A DNA stretch of 64,000 bases from VRUE01 sp044867645. Lineage in GTDB: Bacteria; Actinomycetota; Thermoleophilia; Solirubrobacterales; 70-9. A program made the position numbers and the translations under genes. The stretch lies in assembly GCA_044867645.1 (NCBI GenBank), contig JBIOVI010000017.1, positions 1 to 64,000 of the forward strand, in the 5' to 3' direction. Shown piece by piece: positions 32,128 to 41,163 of the stretch (positions are counted from its first letter, which is position 1; each line of letters opens with the position of its first letter). The notes under the pieces are model-generated. The model saw only the letters and a program-made list of their open reading frames with translations. It was not told the DNA's origin and did no database searches.

Positions 32128-33576
32128 TCAGGTGGCCCAGTCGCGCGAGCGTTCGACCGCGCGGTGCCAATCGGCGAGCAGGCGCTGCCGCTCTTCCTCA
32201 TCCATCTCGGGCTCGTAGCGCGCCGCCTCTCGCCACATCCGGCCGACCTGCTCGGCGCTCCAGCGGCCGGTCGCGATCCCGGCAAGATAGGCGGCGCCGA
32301 GAGCCGTCGTCTCGGCGATCTCCGGCACCGCCACCGGCGCGCCGAGAACGTCAGCCTGGAACTGCATCAGCCAGCTGTTCGCCGCTCCGCCGCCGTCGGC
32401 CTTGAGCACGTCGAGCCGCTGGCCGCTGGCCGCCTCCTCGGCCCGCACCGCGTCGACGGTCTGGTACGCGATCGCCTCCAGCGCCGCCCGGGCCAGGTGG
32501 GCGCGGGTGCTGCCGCGGGTGAGGCCGACGATCGTGCCGCGCGCGTAGGGATCCCAGTGCGGCGAGCCGAGCCCGGTCAGCGCCGGCACGAAATAGACGC
32601 CGTCGTTGCCGCTCAGCGACGCGGCCAGCGCTTCGCTCTCGGCCGCCTCATCGATGATGCCCAGACCGTCGCGCAGCCACTGCAGCGCGGCACCGGTGAC
32701 GAAGATCGACGCCTCGAGCGCGTAGGCCGCCTCTTCGCCCGGCGCGCAGGCGATCGTGGTCAGCAGGCCGCTGCCCGGCGCGGGCGCCTCCATGCCGGTA
32801 TTGAGCAGGACGAAGCTGCCGGTCCCATAGGTGTTCTTGGTGCTGCCGGGGCGATGGCAGGCCTGGCCGAACAGGGCCGCCTGCTGATCCCCCGCGACCC
32901 CCGCCACCGGGACCTCGCCGCCGAACTCCGAAGTTGTGCCGTACACGTGCGCGGAGGGCAGCGGCTCCGGTAGTCGCGACTCCTCGATGCCAAGCATCGC
33001 GCACAGCTCCGCGTCCCAGGCAAGCTGGTGGATGTCGAACAGCATCGTCCGCGAGGCATTCGTGTAGTCGGTCGCGTGGCGACCGGTCAGCTTGAAGAGC
33101 AACCAGGAATCGACGGTGCCGAAGACGGCCCGCTCGGAGCCCTCGACATTGTGCAGCAGCCACTCGATCTTGGTAGCGGAAAAGTAGGGGTCGATCACGA
33201 GTCCCGTCCGCGCCCGCACCAGCTCTTCGCAGCCCCCTTCCCGCAGCTCCTCGCAGCGCGCCGCGGTACGCCGGTCCTGCCAAACCAAGGCCCGGTGCAG
33301 GGGCTCTCCGGTCGCCCGGTCCCAGGCGACGACGGTCTCGCGCTGGTTGGCGATCCCGATCCCGTCCAGCTCCGCCCCCTGGATGCCGGCGTCGGTAATT
33401 GCCTGGGTCGCGACCCGCCGCGTCACTTCCCAAATCTCCGCCGCATCGTGCTCGACCCAGCCCGGCTGGGGAAAATGCTGCTCGAACTCTGAGTAGGCCC
33501 GCCCGGCGATCCTCCCCTCCCGATTGAAAACGAGGCAGGTGGTTCCGGTCGTGCCCTGGTCGATGGCGAGGATCAT
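32128..33576 (-). CDS. glpK: Glycerol kinase
   Basis: The 482-residue FGGY kinase starts MILAIDQGTTGTTCLVF and has IGIANQRETVVAWD, ALVWQDRRTAARC, DSWLLFKLTGRHATDYTNAS, GVAGDQQAALFGQ, FVPALTGLGSPHWDPYARG and KADGGGAANSWLMQFQAD, all typical of GlpK. It phosphorylates glycerol to glycerol 3-phosphate with ATP. Its ATG overlaps the upstream TetR stop (ATGA), so the two are translationally coupled. No glycerol facilitator or glycerol-3-phosphate dehydrogenase is adjacent. Confidence 0.92.
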   Translation of the reverse strand: MILAIDQGTTGTTCLVFNREGRIAGRAYSEFEQHFPQPGWVEHDAAEIWEVTRRVATQAITDAGIQGAELDGIGIANQRETVVAWDRATGEPLHRALVWQDRRTAARCEELREGGCEELVRARTGLVIDPYFSATKIEWLLHNVEGSERAVFGTVDSWLLFKLTGRHATDYTNASRTMLFDIHQLAWDAELCAMLGIEESRLPEPLPSAHVYGTTSEFGGEVPVAGVAGDQQAALFGQACHRPGSTKNTYGTGSFVLLNTGMEAPAPGSGLLTTIACAPGEEAAYALEASIFVTGAALQWLRDGLGIIDEAAESEALAASLSGNDGVYFVPALTGLGSPHWDPYARGTIVGLTRGSTRAHLARAALEAIAYQTVDAVRAEEAASGQRLDVLKADGGGAANSWLMQFQADVLGAPVAVPEIAETTALGAAYLAGIATGRWSAEQVGRMWREAARYEPEMDEEERQRLLADWHRAVERSRDWAT

Positions 33577-34145
33577 CGATTCGCGCCGCGCACGATCGTC
33601 ACCAACGCCTCGGCAACACCGCCGGCGTCTTCCTGGCCGGTGCCAAGTCGTCGCAGGGCCAGCCCGTACATCAGCGACACGATCGAGCGCGCGTGCTGGG
33701 CGGGCTGTGGAACGGAGAGCATTTCCAGCGCCGCCTCCGCAACCCCTTCGTAAGCCTCGAAGCATCGCCGCGAGGCCTCTTGCAGGGCTGGATCGCGGGC
33801 CGCACGCAAGTGAAGCTCGATCTCTGCGAGCTGTTGCAGCCGATCGGAGGTTTCACTGACGATCTGCTCGACCTCGGCTGCCACCTGCTCGACCGATGGC
33901 CGTCGCCGCCGTAGATCGGCCGCGATGGCTTCCTGTCGCACCACCTCCTCGCCGACGAAGAGCAGCAGGCTGTCGCGCAGCAGGTCGACCTGACTCGGAA
34001 AGTGGTAGGTGAGCGAGCCGAGCGATACCCCGGCCGCGGTGGCAACGCAGCGATTGGTGACCGCGGCGATGCCCTCGCGGCCGATCAGCTCGAGCGTGAT
34101 GCGGAGAATTCGCTCGCGGGTGTCTGATGCAGCACTGGTAGCCAA
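33573..34145 (-). CDS. TetR family transcriptional regulator, linked to glpK
   Basis: The 190-residue protein has an N-terminal TetR helix-turn-helix (RERILRITLELIGREGIAAV, then CVATAAGVSLGSLTYHF) and a C-terminal domain that looks like the AcrR type. The start is a TTG. It is the first gene of an operon with glycerol kinase and is divergent from an amidase across a perfect 16-bp palindrome, GTTCGTTCGAACGAAC. It probably represses both directions from that site. The inducer is unknown. Confidence 0.85.
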   Translation of the reverse strand: MATSAASDTRERILRITLELIGREGIAAVTNRCVATAAGVSLGSLTYHFPSQVDLLRDSLLLFVGEEVVRQEAIAADLRRRRPSVEQVAAEVEQIVSETSDRLQQLAEIELHLRAARDPALQEASRRCFEAYEGVAEAALEMLSVPQPAQHARSIVSLMYGLALRRLGTGQEDAGGVAEALVTIVRGANR

Positions 34146-34174
34146 GTTGCGCCAGACTATCTTTTTGGCCTATC

Positions 34175-34190
34175 GTTCGTTCGAACGAAC
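34175..34190. promoter_or_regulatory. Perfect palindromic operator between tetR-glpK and amidase
   Basis: GTTCGTTCGAACGAAC is a perfect 16-bp palindrome, 30 bp upstream of the TetR start and 19 bp before the amidase start, overlapping the likely amidase promoter or ribosome-site region. Size and symmetry suit a TetR dimer. Confidence 0.75.
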
Positions 34191-34208
34191 AGCTATGGGA
34201 GGAGCCAG

Positions 34209-35651
34209 ATGCAGGCCACGACCACGCTCGTCAGCGTAGGACCCGATCATGAGGAGCTGGTCCTTCTAGGCCTGCAACAGCAAGCGACTCTGCTTGCGAC
34301 TCGCGAGGTCTCCTCGCGGGAGCTGGTCGAGCTGTCGCTGCAAGGGATCGAGGCGGCCCAACAGACGCTGAACGCGTTCCGCACGATCCGTGCCGAGCAG
34401 GCCATCGCCGAAGCGGTGGCCGCGGACCGTCGCCTCTCTACCGGGGCGGCGGCCCCCCTGCTCGGCGTCCCGGTGGCGATCAAGGACGACGTCGATCTGG
34501 CGGAAGAGACGACCGCGTTTGGCTGCGGCGGCGAGCATCGGATCGCGACTCGAGACGCCGAGGTCGTGCGTCGTCTTCGCGCCGCCGGCGCAATCGTGGT
34601 CGGCAAGACCCACGCGCCCGAGGTCGGACAGTGGCACTTCACCGAGGGCACCTTCGGCGCCACCCGCAATCCCTGGAACACGGACCACGCCCCCGGCGGC
34701 TCGAGTGGGGGCGCGGCGGCGGCCGTCGCGGCCGGCCTGGTCCCCGCCGCGGTCGGTTCCGACGGCGCCGGGTCGATCCGGATCCCCGCCGCCTGGACCG
34801 GCCTGGTCGGCCTCAAGCCGCAGCGCGGCCGGGTCTCGACCTGGCCGGACCCCGAGGCGTTCAACGGCCTCAGCTGTTACGGCCCGCTAGCGCGCAGCGT
34901 CGGCGACGCGGCGCTGTTGCTCGATGCGATCCACGGCAACGTCCCGGCCGACCTGCACCACGTGCCGGCTCCGGCCGAGACTTTCGCGGAGTCGGCGGCC
35001 CGCGAGTCGAGACCGCTCCGCATCGCGCTCTCCTTCGCCACGCCCTTTGGGGTGTCGGGCAGGGTCGACGACGAGCACCGAGCCGCGATAGAGGCGCTGG
35101 CCGAGCGTCTCGCGGAGCTTGGTCACGAAGTCCTCGAGCAGGACCCCGACTACGGCCTGGTCGGGCCGGCCCTGGTGCCACGCGGCATGGCCGGCGTCGA
35201 CGCATGGCTCCAATCGCATGTCGAGGACCGCTCCAGCCTGGAACCACGCACCCTTACCCACGCCCGCATCGGCAGGATTCTGGGCGGAATCCCCCTGCGC
35301 CTCTCGCGAGCGGCGGAGCCAGCGCTGCGCCGGCGCATCGGGCGCATCTTCGACCGCTTCGACGTCGTCCTCACCCCGACCACGGCGAAGCCGCCGCCCC
35401 GGATCGGCGCCCTCGCCGATCGCGGCTACTGGGCGACCAGCAGCAAGGCCAGCGCCACCTGCCCCTTCGCCTTTGCCTGGAACGTGGTCGGCTGGCCGGC
35501 AATCAGCATTCCCGCCGGCCTCACCTCAGATGGCCTACCAATTGGCGCTCAGCTGCTCGGCCGCGAAAGCGACGAGGCAACCCTGCTGGCATTGGCGGGG
35601 GCGGTCGAGGAAACCGTTGGTGGTTGGGAGCGTGCGCCCCACCGCGCCTAG
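34209..35651 (+). CDS. Amidase-signature family amidase
   Basis: The 480-residue protein has the amidase-signature triad: Lys in VPVAIKDDVD (about residue 94), the cis-Ser in APGGSSGGAAAA (about 170) and the nucleophile Ser in GSDGAGSIRIPAAW (about 190). It would hydrolyse an amide to acid and ammonia; members range from GatA to aliphatic and aryl-amidases, so the substrate is unknown. It is divergent from the TetR-glpK pair with an operator between them. The N-terminus from MQATTT is plausible; the start may instead be a little downstream. Confidence 0.85.
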   Translation: MQATTTLVSVGPDHEELVLLGLQQQATLLATREVSSRELVELSLQGIEAAQQTLNAFRTIRAEQAIAEAVAADRRLSTGAAAPLLGVPVAIKDDVDLAEETTAFGCGGEHRIATRDAEVVRRLRAAGAIVVGKTHAPEVGQWHFTEGTFGATRNPWNTDHAPGGSSGGAAAAVAAGLVPAAVGSDGAGSIRIPAAWTGLVGLKPQRGRVSTWPDPEAFNGLSCYGPLARSVGDAALLLDAIHGNVPADLHHVPAPAETFAESAARESRPLRIALSFATPFGVSGRVDDEHRAAIEALAERLAELGHEVLEQDPDYGLVGPALVPRGMAGVDAWLQSHVEDRSSLEPRTLTHARIGRILGGIPLRLSRAAEPALRRRIGRIFDRFDVVLTPTTAKPPPRIGALADRGYWATSSKASATCPFAFAWNVVGWPAISIPAGLTSDGLPIGAQLLGRESDEATLLALAGAVEETVGGWERAPHRA

Positions 35652-35726
35652 GTCCCCGTTGTGGTCCTTCAGCGGCGGGTGTACGGTCAAGGAGAGGCAG
35701 GCACACCCACGGAAGGAGCCCCCAAA

Positions 35727-36089
35727 ATGGCAACGGCTGAAGTCAAGAACTTCGATTCCCCCGACGAGACGCGACCATTCGAAGGGAAGGGGCAGGCGGA
35801 GGTAGTGCAGCTTGCCGGCCACACGGTCGCAAAGGGAACGTTCGAGTCGGGCTGGAAGTGGTCAGAGAACGTGAAGCCGATCGCCGGCACTGACTCTTGT
35901 GAGGTCGCCCATTTCGCCTACGTGCTGTCCGGCAGCATGCGGGTCCACATGGACGATGGCTCAGACATAGAGGTGGGAGCCGGCGATGTGATCGCCATCC
36001 CCCCGGGCCACGATGCGGAGGTGACGGGCGAGGAGCCCTGCGTGATGGTCGACTTCGGGGAGATCGGCGACTACGCCAAGCGAAGCTGA
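35727..36089 (+). CDS. Cupin-domain protein
   Basis: The 120-residue single-cupin protein has WKWSENVKPIAGTDSCEVAH, YVLSGSMRVHMDDGSD, VGAGDVIAIPPGHDAEV and VMVDFGEIG. The usual metal-binding His-x-His-x4-Glu of motif 1 is not complete, so it may bind a ligand rather than catalyse. A GGAAGGAG ribosome site precedes the ATG. It follows the amidase gene on the same strand by about 75 bp. Confidence 0.8.
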   Translation: MATAEVKNFDSPDETRPFEGKGQAEVVQLAGHTVAKGTFESGWKWSENVKPIAGTDSCEVAHFAYVLSGSMRVHMDDGSDIEVGAGDVIAIPPGHDAEVTGEEPCVMVDFGEIGDYAKRS

Positions 36090-36116
36090 CGTCGAGGCGC
36101 CGGTCGTTTGGCCACC

Positions 36117-36797
36117 TCAGGACGCCCGCGCCATATAGGCGCGGGCGAAGTCGGCGAGCTGTCGGGCCCGGTGCCGGAAGCCCGAAAGGGAGCGGCCGGT
36201 GGCGCGATGACTGAGATCCAGCTCGTACTCGCGCAGGCGGTAGCCGGCTCGCACCGCGTCGATCGTCATCCCCACCTCCATTCCATAACCGCGGGCAAAG
36301 GGGAGGGTCGCGCGCAACAGCTCGACGCGCATCGCTCGCTGGCCGGAGATCGGCGCTGTCGTCTCGAGGCCGCAGCGGCGGCGAATCGCCCAGCGGGCGA
36401 AGCCAAGAGCCAGACCGAAGCCGCCGCCCTCGCGGCGACTGAAGGCGGCGACGGCGAGATCGCACTCCCCGCGTCCGACCGCATCGACCAACGGCAGTAG
36501 CCGGGAAGAGGAAGAGCCGAGGTCGCCGTCGCAGAGGAGCACGACGCGCGGGACGGGGTTGGCGCTCAGCACCGCTTCGGCGGCGGCGGTCACGTTGGCC
36601 CCCTTGCCATGGGGGCGACCGCGACTGACCACCTGGGCGCTCGCCGCCATTGCCCTCTCGGCGGTGCCGTCGGTCGAGGCGTCGTCAGCAACCCACAGAG
36701 CTGCGTCCGGCAGCGCTTCGCGAAGCGCCGTCAGGGTCGCGCCGATCCGGTCGGCCTCGTTGCGGGCGGCGACGATGACGGCCAAGGGATCGGACAC
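36117..36797 (-). CDS. Glycosyltransferase family 2 protein
   Basis: The 226-residue GT-A fold protein has VIVAARNEADRIGATLTAL, WVADDASTDGTAERA and the metal-binding LLCDGDLGS (the DxD motif). There are no membrane helices, so it is likely cytosolic and may transfer a sugar to a lipid carrier; the later region (AISGQRAMR-like, here TAPISGQRAM) fits GT2 dolichol-phosphate-type enzymes. It is divergent from the biotin carrier gene 20 bp away. Confidence 0.8.
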   Translation of the reverse strand: MSDPLAVIVAARNEADRIGATLTALREALPDAALWVADDASTDGTAERAMAASAQVVSRGRPHGKGANVTAAAEAVLSANPVPRVVLLCDGDLGSSSSRLLPLVDAVGRGECDLAVAAFSRREGGGFGLALGFARWAIRRRCGLETTAPISGQRAMRVELLRATLPFARGYGMEVGMTIDAVRAGYRLREYELDLSHRATGRSLSGFRHRARQLADFARAYMARAS

Positions 36798-36817
36798 GGC
36801 GGATATTCTCCCCCGCC

Positions 36818-37030
36818 ATGGCGGATATCGAGGCGCACATCACCGGCAACGTTTGGAAAATCGAGGTGGGGATCGGCGACGAGGTCGCCGACGGCGACAC
36901 TGTCGTCATCCTGGAGTCGATGAAGATGGAGATCCCGGTCGAGGCCGAGGACGACGGGACCGTGAAGGAGATTCGCTGCGAGGAGGGCCAGGCGGTCAGC
37001 GAAGGCGACGTCCTCGTCGTGCTGGAGTGA
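36818..37030 (+). CDS. Free-standing biotinyl/lipoyl carrier protein (TB7.3-like)
   Basis: The 70-residue protein is a single biotinyl domain with the modification motif ILESMKMEIPVEAE, where Lys in MKM is biotinylated, followed by GTVKEIRCEEGQAVSEGDVL. It resembles the biotinylated TB7.3 protein of mycobacteria. Such carriers deliver carboxyl groups in acyl-CoA carboxylases. It is followed with a 4-bp overlap by an enoyl-CoA hydratase gene. Possible partners in the window are the carboxyltransferase at 17113 and the biotin pathway genes. Confidence 0.85.
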   Translation: MADIEAHITGNVWKIEVGIGDEVADGDTVVILESMKMEIPVEAEDDGTVKEIRCEEGQAVSEGDVLVVLE

Positions 37031-37833
37031 ACGAGCAGCTCGCCGGCGGCAAGCTCCTCCTCGACTCACCCGCCGAGGCAGTCGTCCGCATCCGCATCTC
37101 GAACCCTGAGCGCCGCAACGCGCTCGATCACGAGATCCTCGACACCCTGGCCGAGACCCTGCGCCGGCTCGACCGCGGCATCGAGACCCGTTGCGTCCTG
37201 ATCACCGGCGCGCCGCCGGCCTTCTCGGCCGGATACGACCTCACATCGATCCCCAGCGACACCTTCGAGCGCGACGCCGAGGCGCTGGTCGCACACCCCT
37301 TCCATGCCGCGATGGAGGCCCTGGGTGCTCATCCCTGGCCGACCGTCGCCGCGATCAACGGTCACTGCCTCGGCGGCGGCCTGGAGCTGGCGGTCACCTG
37401 CGACCTGCGGATCTGCTCGAGCAGCGCCAAGCTGGGCATGCCCCCGGCCAAACTCGGCCTCGTCTATAGCCACACTGGCTTGCGCAAGTTCCTCGACACC
37501 CTCGGCCTGGCGCGCACCAAGGAGCTGTTCCTGACCGGGCGCAACTTCAGCGCGGAGCGCGCCGAGCGAATCGGGCTCGTCCACGAAGTGGTCGACGACG
37601 ACTCCTTCGAGCGGGCGGCGGTGGAGCTGGCTGCCGAGATTGCAGCCAACGCGCCGCTCTCGATGCGCGGCAACAAGAGCGCTATCGAAGTGCTCAACGC
37701 GAATCCCGTCCTTAGCGAGCAGCAGGAGGGTGGCCTGATCGCCCTGCGCGAATCGTGCTTCGGCTCCGAGGACCTGCGCGAGGGAATCAGCGCCTTCGCT
37801 GAGAAGCGCAAACCGAACTGGAAAGGCCGTTGA
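37027..37833 (+). CDS. Enoyl-CoA hydratase/isomerase family protein
   Basis: The 268-residue crotonase-fold protein has AFSAGYDLTSIPS (first oxyanion strand), INGHCLGGGLELAVTCDLRI, and MPPAKLGLVYSHTGLRKF, where the usual catalytic Glu positions would lie; Glu is not evident at the expected first site, so isomerase or hydrolase activity is possible. The GTG start overlaps the biotin carrier stop (GTGA), showing coupling. It is similar to the hydratase at 18711 but divergent. Confidence 0.85.
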   Translation: MNEQLAGGKLLLDSPAEAVVRIRISNPERRNALDHEILDTLAETLRRLDRGIETRCVLITGAPPAFSAGYDLTSIPSDTFERDAEALVAHPFHAAMEALGAHPWPTVAAINGHCLGGGLELAVTCDLRICSSSAKLGMPPAKLGLVYSHTGLRKFLDTLGLARTKELFLTGRNFSAERAERIGLVHEVVDDDSFERAAVELAAEIAANAPLSMRGNKSAIEVLNANPVLSEQQEGGLIALRESCFGSEDLREGISAFAEKRKPNWKGR

Positions 37834-38465
37834 GCGCCGCAGCCCGAGCCGCGCTTGCAGCCGCTGACCCGGCGATGGGAGCGTTGATCGAGCGGCTCGG
37901 CGAAATCGACCTCGAAACGCGACTGCAGCGACGCAGCGAAGAGCGGCCAGCCGACGCCTACGGGGCACTGCTTCGTGCGATCGTCGGCCAACAGCTCTCA
38001 ACCAAAGCGGCGCGCACCATCTACTTGCGGGTGTGCGGCCTGTTCGGCGACAGCACCCCCTCGCCGGAGCAGCTGCTCGAGGCAAGCGAGGACGATCTGC
38101 GCGGCGCCGGCCTCTCCGGCCGCAAGGTCGAGTACATCCGCGATCTCGCCACCCATGTGCTGAATGGCGAACTGGAGCTGGACCGCCTCGGGGAGCTCTC
38201 CGATGAGGAGGCGATCGCGGAGCTGGTCGCGGTACGGGGCCTCGGCCAGTGGACCGCGGAGATGTTCCTGCTCTTCCACCTCGGCCGTCCCGACGTCCTT
38301 TCGGGTGGCGACCTGGGCATCCGCAAAGCCGTTCAGATCGAGTACGGGCTGGAGGAGATGCCGGCTCCTCAACGGGTGCTGGAGATCGGCGAGCCCTGGC
38401 GACCCCACCGCAGCCTCGCCTCGCTGTATCTATGGGAGTCGCTGGCGGCGGTCCCCGGCGGGTAG
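37830..38465 (+). CDS. DNA-3-methyladenine glycosylase II (AlkA/HhH-GPD)
   Basis: The 211-residue protein has the HhH-GPD fold: LLRAIVGQQLSTKAARTIY, a helix-hairpin-helix around LVAVRGLGQWTAEMFLLFHL and the catalytic Asp in VLSGGDLGIRKAV (about residue 160). It excises alkylated bases in base excision repair. The TTG start overlaps the hydratase stop. No AlkA N-terminal domain is seen, so it is the shorter type, as in yeast MAG and many actinobacteria. Confidence 0.85.
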   Translation: MSAAARAALAAADPAMGALIERLGEIDLETRLQRRSEERPADAYGALLRAIVGQQLSTKAARTIYLRVCGLFGDSTPSPEQLLEASEDDLRGAGLSGRKVEYIRDLATHVLNGELELDRLGELSDEEAIAELVAVRGLGQWTAEMFLLFHLGRPDVLSGGDLGIRKAVQIEYGLEEMPAPQRVLEIGEPWRPHRSLASLYLWESLAAVPGG

Positions 38466-38477
38466 GGGGCACTGGAC

Positions 38478-39974
38478 TTGGCCGAGCAGAGGGGAACGCG
38501 ATTTCGCTTCTGGCTCGGATACGGGGTGGTCGCCGCGATCGCGGCCGGCTCGCTCGCGATCGCCCTGCTCGTGCACGATCGCGAAGCCGACACTTTCGAG
38601 CAGACGCAGCGCGCCGAGGCGGTCCGCTCGGCGCGCCAAGTCGAAGCGGTGGCGCGTCTCTCGGTCGGCCAGCTCGCCAGCGCCGCCGCCTTCTACCAGG
38701 CGGTCGACCAGCTCACCCGGCACAAGTTCGAGGTGATGGCCGAATCGCTGCTGAACAACGGCGCCCTCTCCGGTACGGGCCTTGTCCTTGCGGTTCCGAG
38801 TTCACGCCGGGCACGGTTCGAGCGCGGCCACGGCTACCCGATCGTCGAACGCGCAGGGCTCGGATTCCGCCGGGCCTCTTCTTACCAGCGCTACTACCCA
38901 CTAGCGTTCGGGGCCTCCAACAGTGGCCTGGAACCGCCGCTCGGCTACGACCTTGGGTCGGATGCCCTGCGCTCGTCGTACATCCTCCGGGCCCGCGACA
39001 GCGGTAAGACCACCGCGACCCGGGTCATCCATCTCCCGATCGGCGGCACCGGCATCAACGTCTTCCGGCCGGTCTACCGAGACGGCGCCGCGATCGCGAC
39101 CGAGGCCCAGCGACGCGCCGCACTCGCGGGGTTCGCGATCGGCTCCTTCCACGTCCGGGACCTGACCGCGGCCGCTACGTCGGCGCTTTCGGATGAGGTC
39201 GACGTGCAGCTCGTGGAGGACGGCCGTATGGTCGCCGGCCAACCTCTTGCACGCGGTGAAGCGGCCGCCGCCCCGCTTCACATCGCCGATCGCACCTGGC
39301 TGCTGGTCTTGCGCGATCCCAGCCAGCCTGGAGTCGGGCTACCGATCCTGATCGCCGTCGTCGGCCTCTCTCTCGCCGCGCTTCTGGCCGCCTTGGTGCT
39401 GATCTGGAGCCGCAACGAACGGATGCAGGAGCTGGCGCTGCAGGCCAACCACGACCCGCTGACGGGATTGAAGAACAGGCGCCGCTTCGGCGAAGACCTG
39501 CGCACCGAGCTCGCCCGCAGCCGCCGGGAAGGGACGGTCGGTGCGGTGCTGATGCGCGACCTCGACAACTTCAAGCAGGTAAACGACACACTCGGCCATC
39601 CCGCCGGTGACCGGGTCATCGCCGACATCGCCAGCGTGCTCGATGCGCGGATGCGCGCCACTGACGTGATCGCACGCCTCGGTGGCGACGAGTTCGCGAT
39701 CGTCCTGCCGCGCTGCGAGCTCGACGAAGCCGAGGAGGTCGCCGAGGCGATCGCCAAGGCGATCCGTCTGCACACGCCGCCGGAAGAGGCGGTCCCGCCG
39801 ATCACCGCAAGCATCGGGGTCGCGACCTTCGGGCCCGAAGCCGGAGGCGACGACGCGGTGCTGACAGCGGCCGACCACGCCCTGTATGAGGCGAAGCGAG
39901 CCGGACGCGACACTGTGCGCGTTTCAACGGGAACCGTGCCGGCTGGTCAGGCTGGCACCAAGCGACAGAGCTAG
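38478..39974 (+). CDS. Membrane diguanylate cyclase with CHASE-like sensor
   Basis: The 498-residue protein begins with a membrane helix (about residues 12-33), a periplasmic CHASE-type domain with SSYQRYYPLAFG, YDLGSDALRSSYILRARDSG and VFRPVYRDGAA, a second membrane helix (about residues 285-308) and a C-terminal GGDEF domain with NHDPLTGLKNRRRFGED and ARLGGDEFAIVL. It would make cyclic di-GMP in response to an external signal. An RxxD inhibitory site is present in LMRDLDNF only in part. The start is a TTG. Confidence 0.85.
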   Translation: MAEQRGTRFRFWLGYGVVAAIAAGSLAIALLVHDREADTFEQTQRAEAVRSARQVEAVARLSVGQLASAAAFYQAVDQLTRHKFEVMAESLLNNGALSGTGLVLAVPSSRRARFERGHGYPIVERAGLGFRRASSYQRYYPLAFGASNSGLEPPLGYDLGSDALRSSYILRARDSGKTTATRVIHLPIGGTGINVFRPVYRDGAAIATEAQRRAALAGFAIGSFHVRDLTAAATSALSDEVDVQLVEDGRMVAGQPLARGEAAAAPLHIADRTWLLVLRDPSQPGVGLPILIAVVGLSLAALLAALVLIWSRNERMQELALQANHDPLTGLKNRRRFGEDLRTELARSRREGTVGAVLMRDLDNFKQVNDTLGHPAGDRVIADIASVLDARMRATDVIARLGGDEFAIVLPRCELDEAEEVAEAIAKAIRLHTPPEEAVPPITASIGVATFGPEAGGDDAVLTAADHALYEAKRAGRDTVRVSTGTVPAGQAGTKRQS

Positions 39975-41086
39975 TTAGCCGCGAGGCGATGGCGCAGGCG
40001 CAATACGCGGCCCGCCGACTCTTCGAAGGCGGCACGAGAAAACGCACCCGCGCGGAGACGATCCAGCAGCGCCATCTGCGCGCTCGCCGCTTCGCCGGGC
40101 TCGGTGTAGAGCAGCAGATCGACGCCAGCGCTCGCAGCGGCGATCGCAGCCTGGGTCGTGCTGCCGAACTCCCGGGCCGCGACGCTGCCGAGTGCGTCGG
40201 TTATCGAAACCCCCTCGAAGCCCAGCCGCTGGCGCAGCTCTCCCGTCGCGATCGCTGCGGAGAAGGCGGCCGGCCTCGGCGAGAGCGCCGGATAGATCGC
40301 GGTGCTCAACATCACCAGCTCTCCCCCAGCAGCGACAAAGCGCCGGTAAGGAGCCTCGTCGAACTCGCGCAGGGCCTGCTTCGAGAGGCCTATGCGCTGG
40401 ACCGCGTCGTCGGTGTTGAGGCGAGCGGAGCCGAGACCGGGGAAGTGCTTACCGGTTGCGGCGACTCCACCGTCCTGCATTGCGGTGGCGAAGGGCACGG
40501 CGGTCGCCACGACACGCGCAGGGGTTGCGCCAAAGCCGCGATCGGTCTCGGCAATCGTGCCATCCGGTCTCGCGACGTCCAGAACCGGGGCGAGGTTGAC
40601 GTTGACGCCCAGGCTGCGCAGGTTGGCGGCGGTGCGGTCTCCCTGCTCGGCGCTGAAAGCCGCGCCGCGAGCGCCCATGACCCGCGCCGAGACCGCCGGC
40701 GCGCCGTCGATCCGCTTCACCAAGCCTCCCTCCTGATCGGTCATGACGAGCAGCGGGTCGCGCAGGCCCGGCGGCCGGGGGATCGCCTGCAAGCTGTGGA
40801 CTAGGCGCTGCCCCGCCGTCCGCCCGGGCAGGTTGTCCGCGAAGAGGACGACCCCGGCGGCCTGTCCGGCGCGGATCATTCGCCTGACCGCGGCGGGAGG
40901 CCGCGGGCCGGAGAAGCCGAGCACGATCCGCTCGCCGGCAAGCTGGCTCGAAGTGAGCTGGCTCGCGGCGCTGGGCGGGGGCGAGGTGCCATCGCTGAGC
41001 GCCACGCCGAAGGCGAAGGCGCCGGCGGCGAGGCCACAGACCGCACCTGTCGCGAGCCGCCTTCGCCTGATCGTCGCCGCTGCCAC
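39971..41086 (-). CDS. Secreted or anchored glycoside hydrolase family 3, NagZ-like
   Basis: The 371-residue protein has an N-terminal signal or anchor (ATGAVCGLAAGAFAFGVALS, about residues 12-31) and a GH3 barrel with VMTDQEGGLVKRI, NVNLAPVLDVA, ATGKHFPGLGSAR (the NagZ-type substrate motif) and the nucleophile Asp in VSITDALGS. NagZ enzymes release N-acetylglucosamine from peptidoglycan. It is convergent with the diguanylate cyclase gene with a 4-bp overlap. An acid/base His-Asp pair in the KHFPG loop is consistent with NagZ. Confidence 0.85.
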   Translation of the reverse strand: MAAATIRRRRLATGAVCGLAAGAFAFGVALSDGTSPPPSAASQLTSSQLAGERIVLGFSGPRPPAAVRRMIRAGQAAGVVLFADNLPGRTAGQRLVHSLQAIPRPPGLRDPLLVMTDQEGGLVKRIDGAPAVSARVMGARGAAFSAEQGDRTAANLRSLGVNVNLAPVLDVARPDGTIAETDRGFGATPARVVATAVPFATAMQDGGVAATGKHFPGLGSARLNTDDAVQRIGLSKQALREFDEAPYRRFVAAGGELVMLSTAIYPALSPRPAAFSAAIATGELRQRLGFEGVSITDALGSVAAREFGSTTQAAIAAASAGVDLLLYTEPGEAASAQMALLDRLRAGAFSRAAFEESAGRVLRLRHRLAAN

Positions 41087-41163
41087 GCGACTCGATCTTA
41101 CGAGCCGCCGCCAGGCGTCGGGAGATGGCTCAGCGTCCGCCCCACTTCCTAGCCTTGCGCCGG

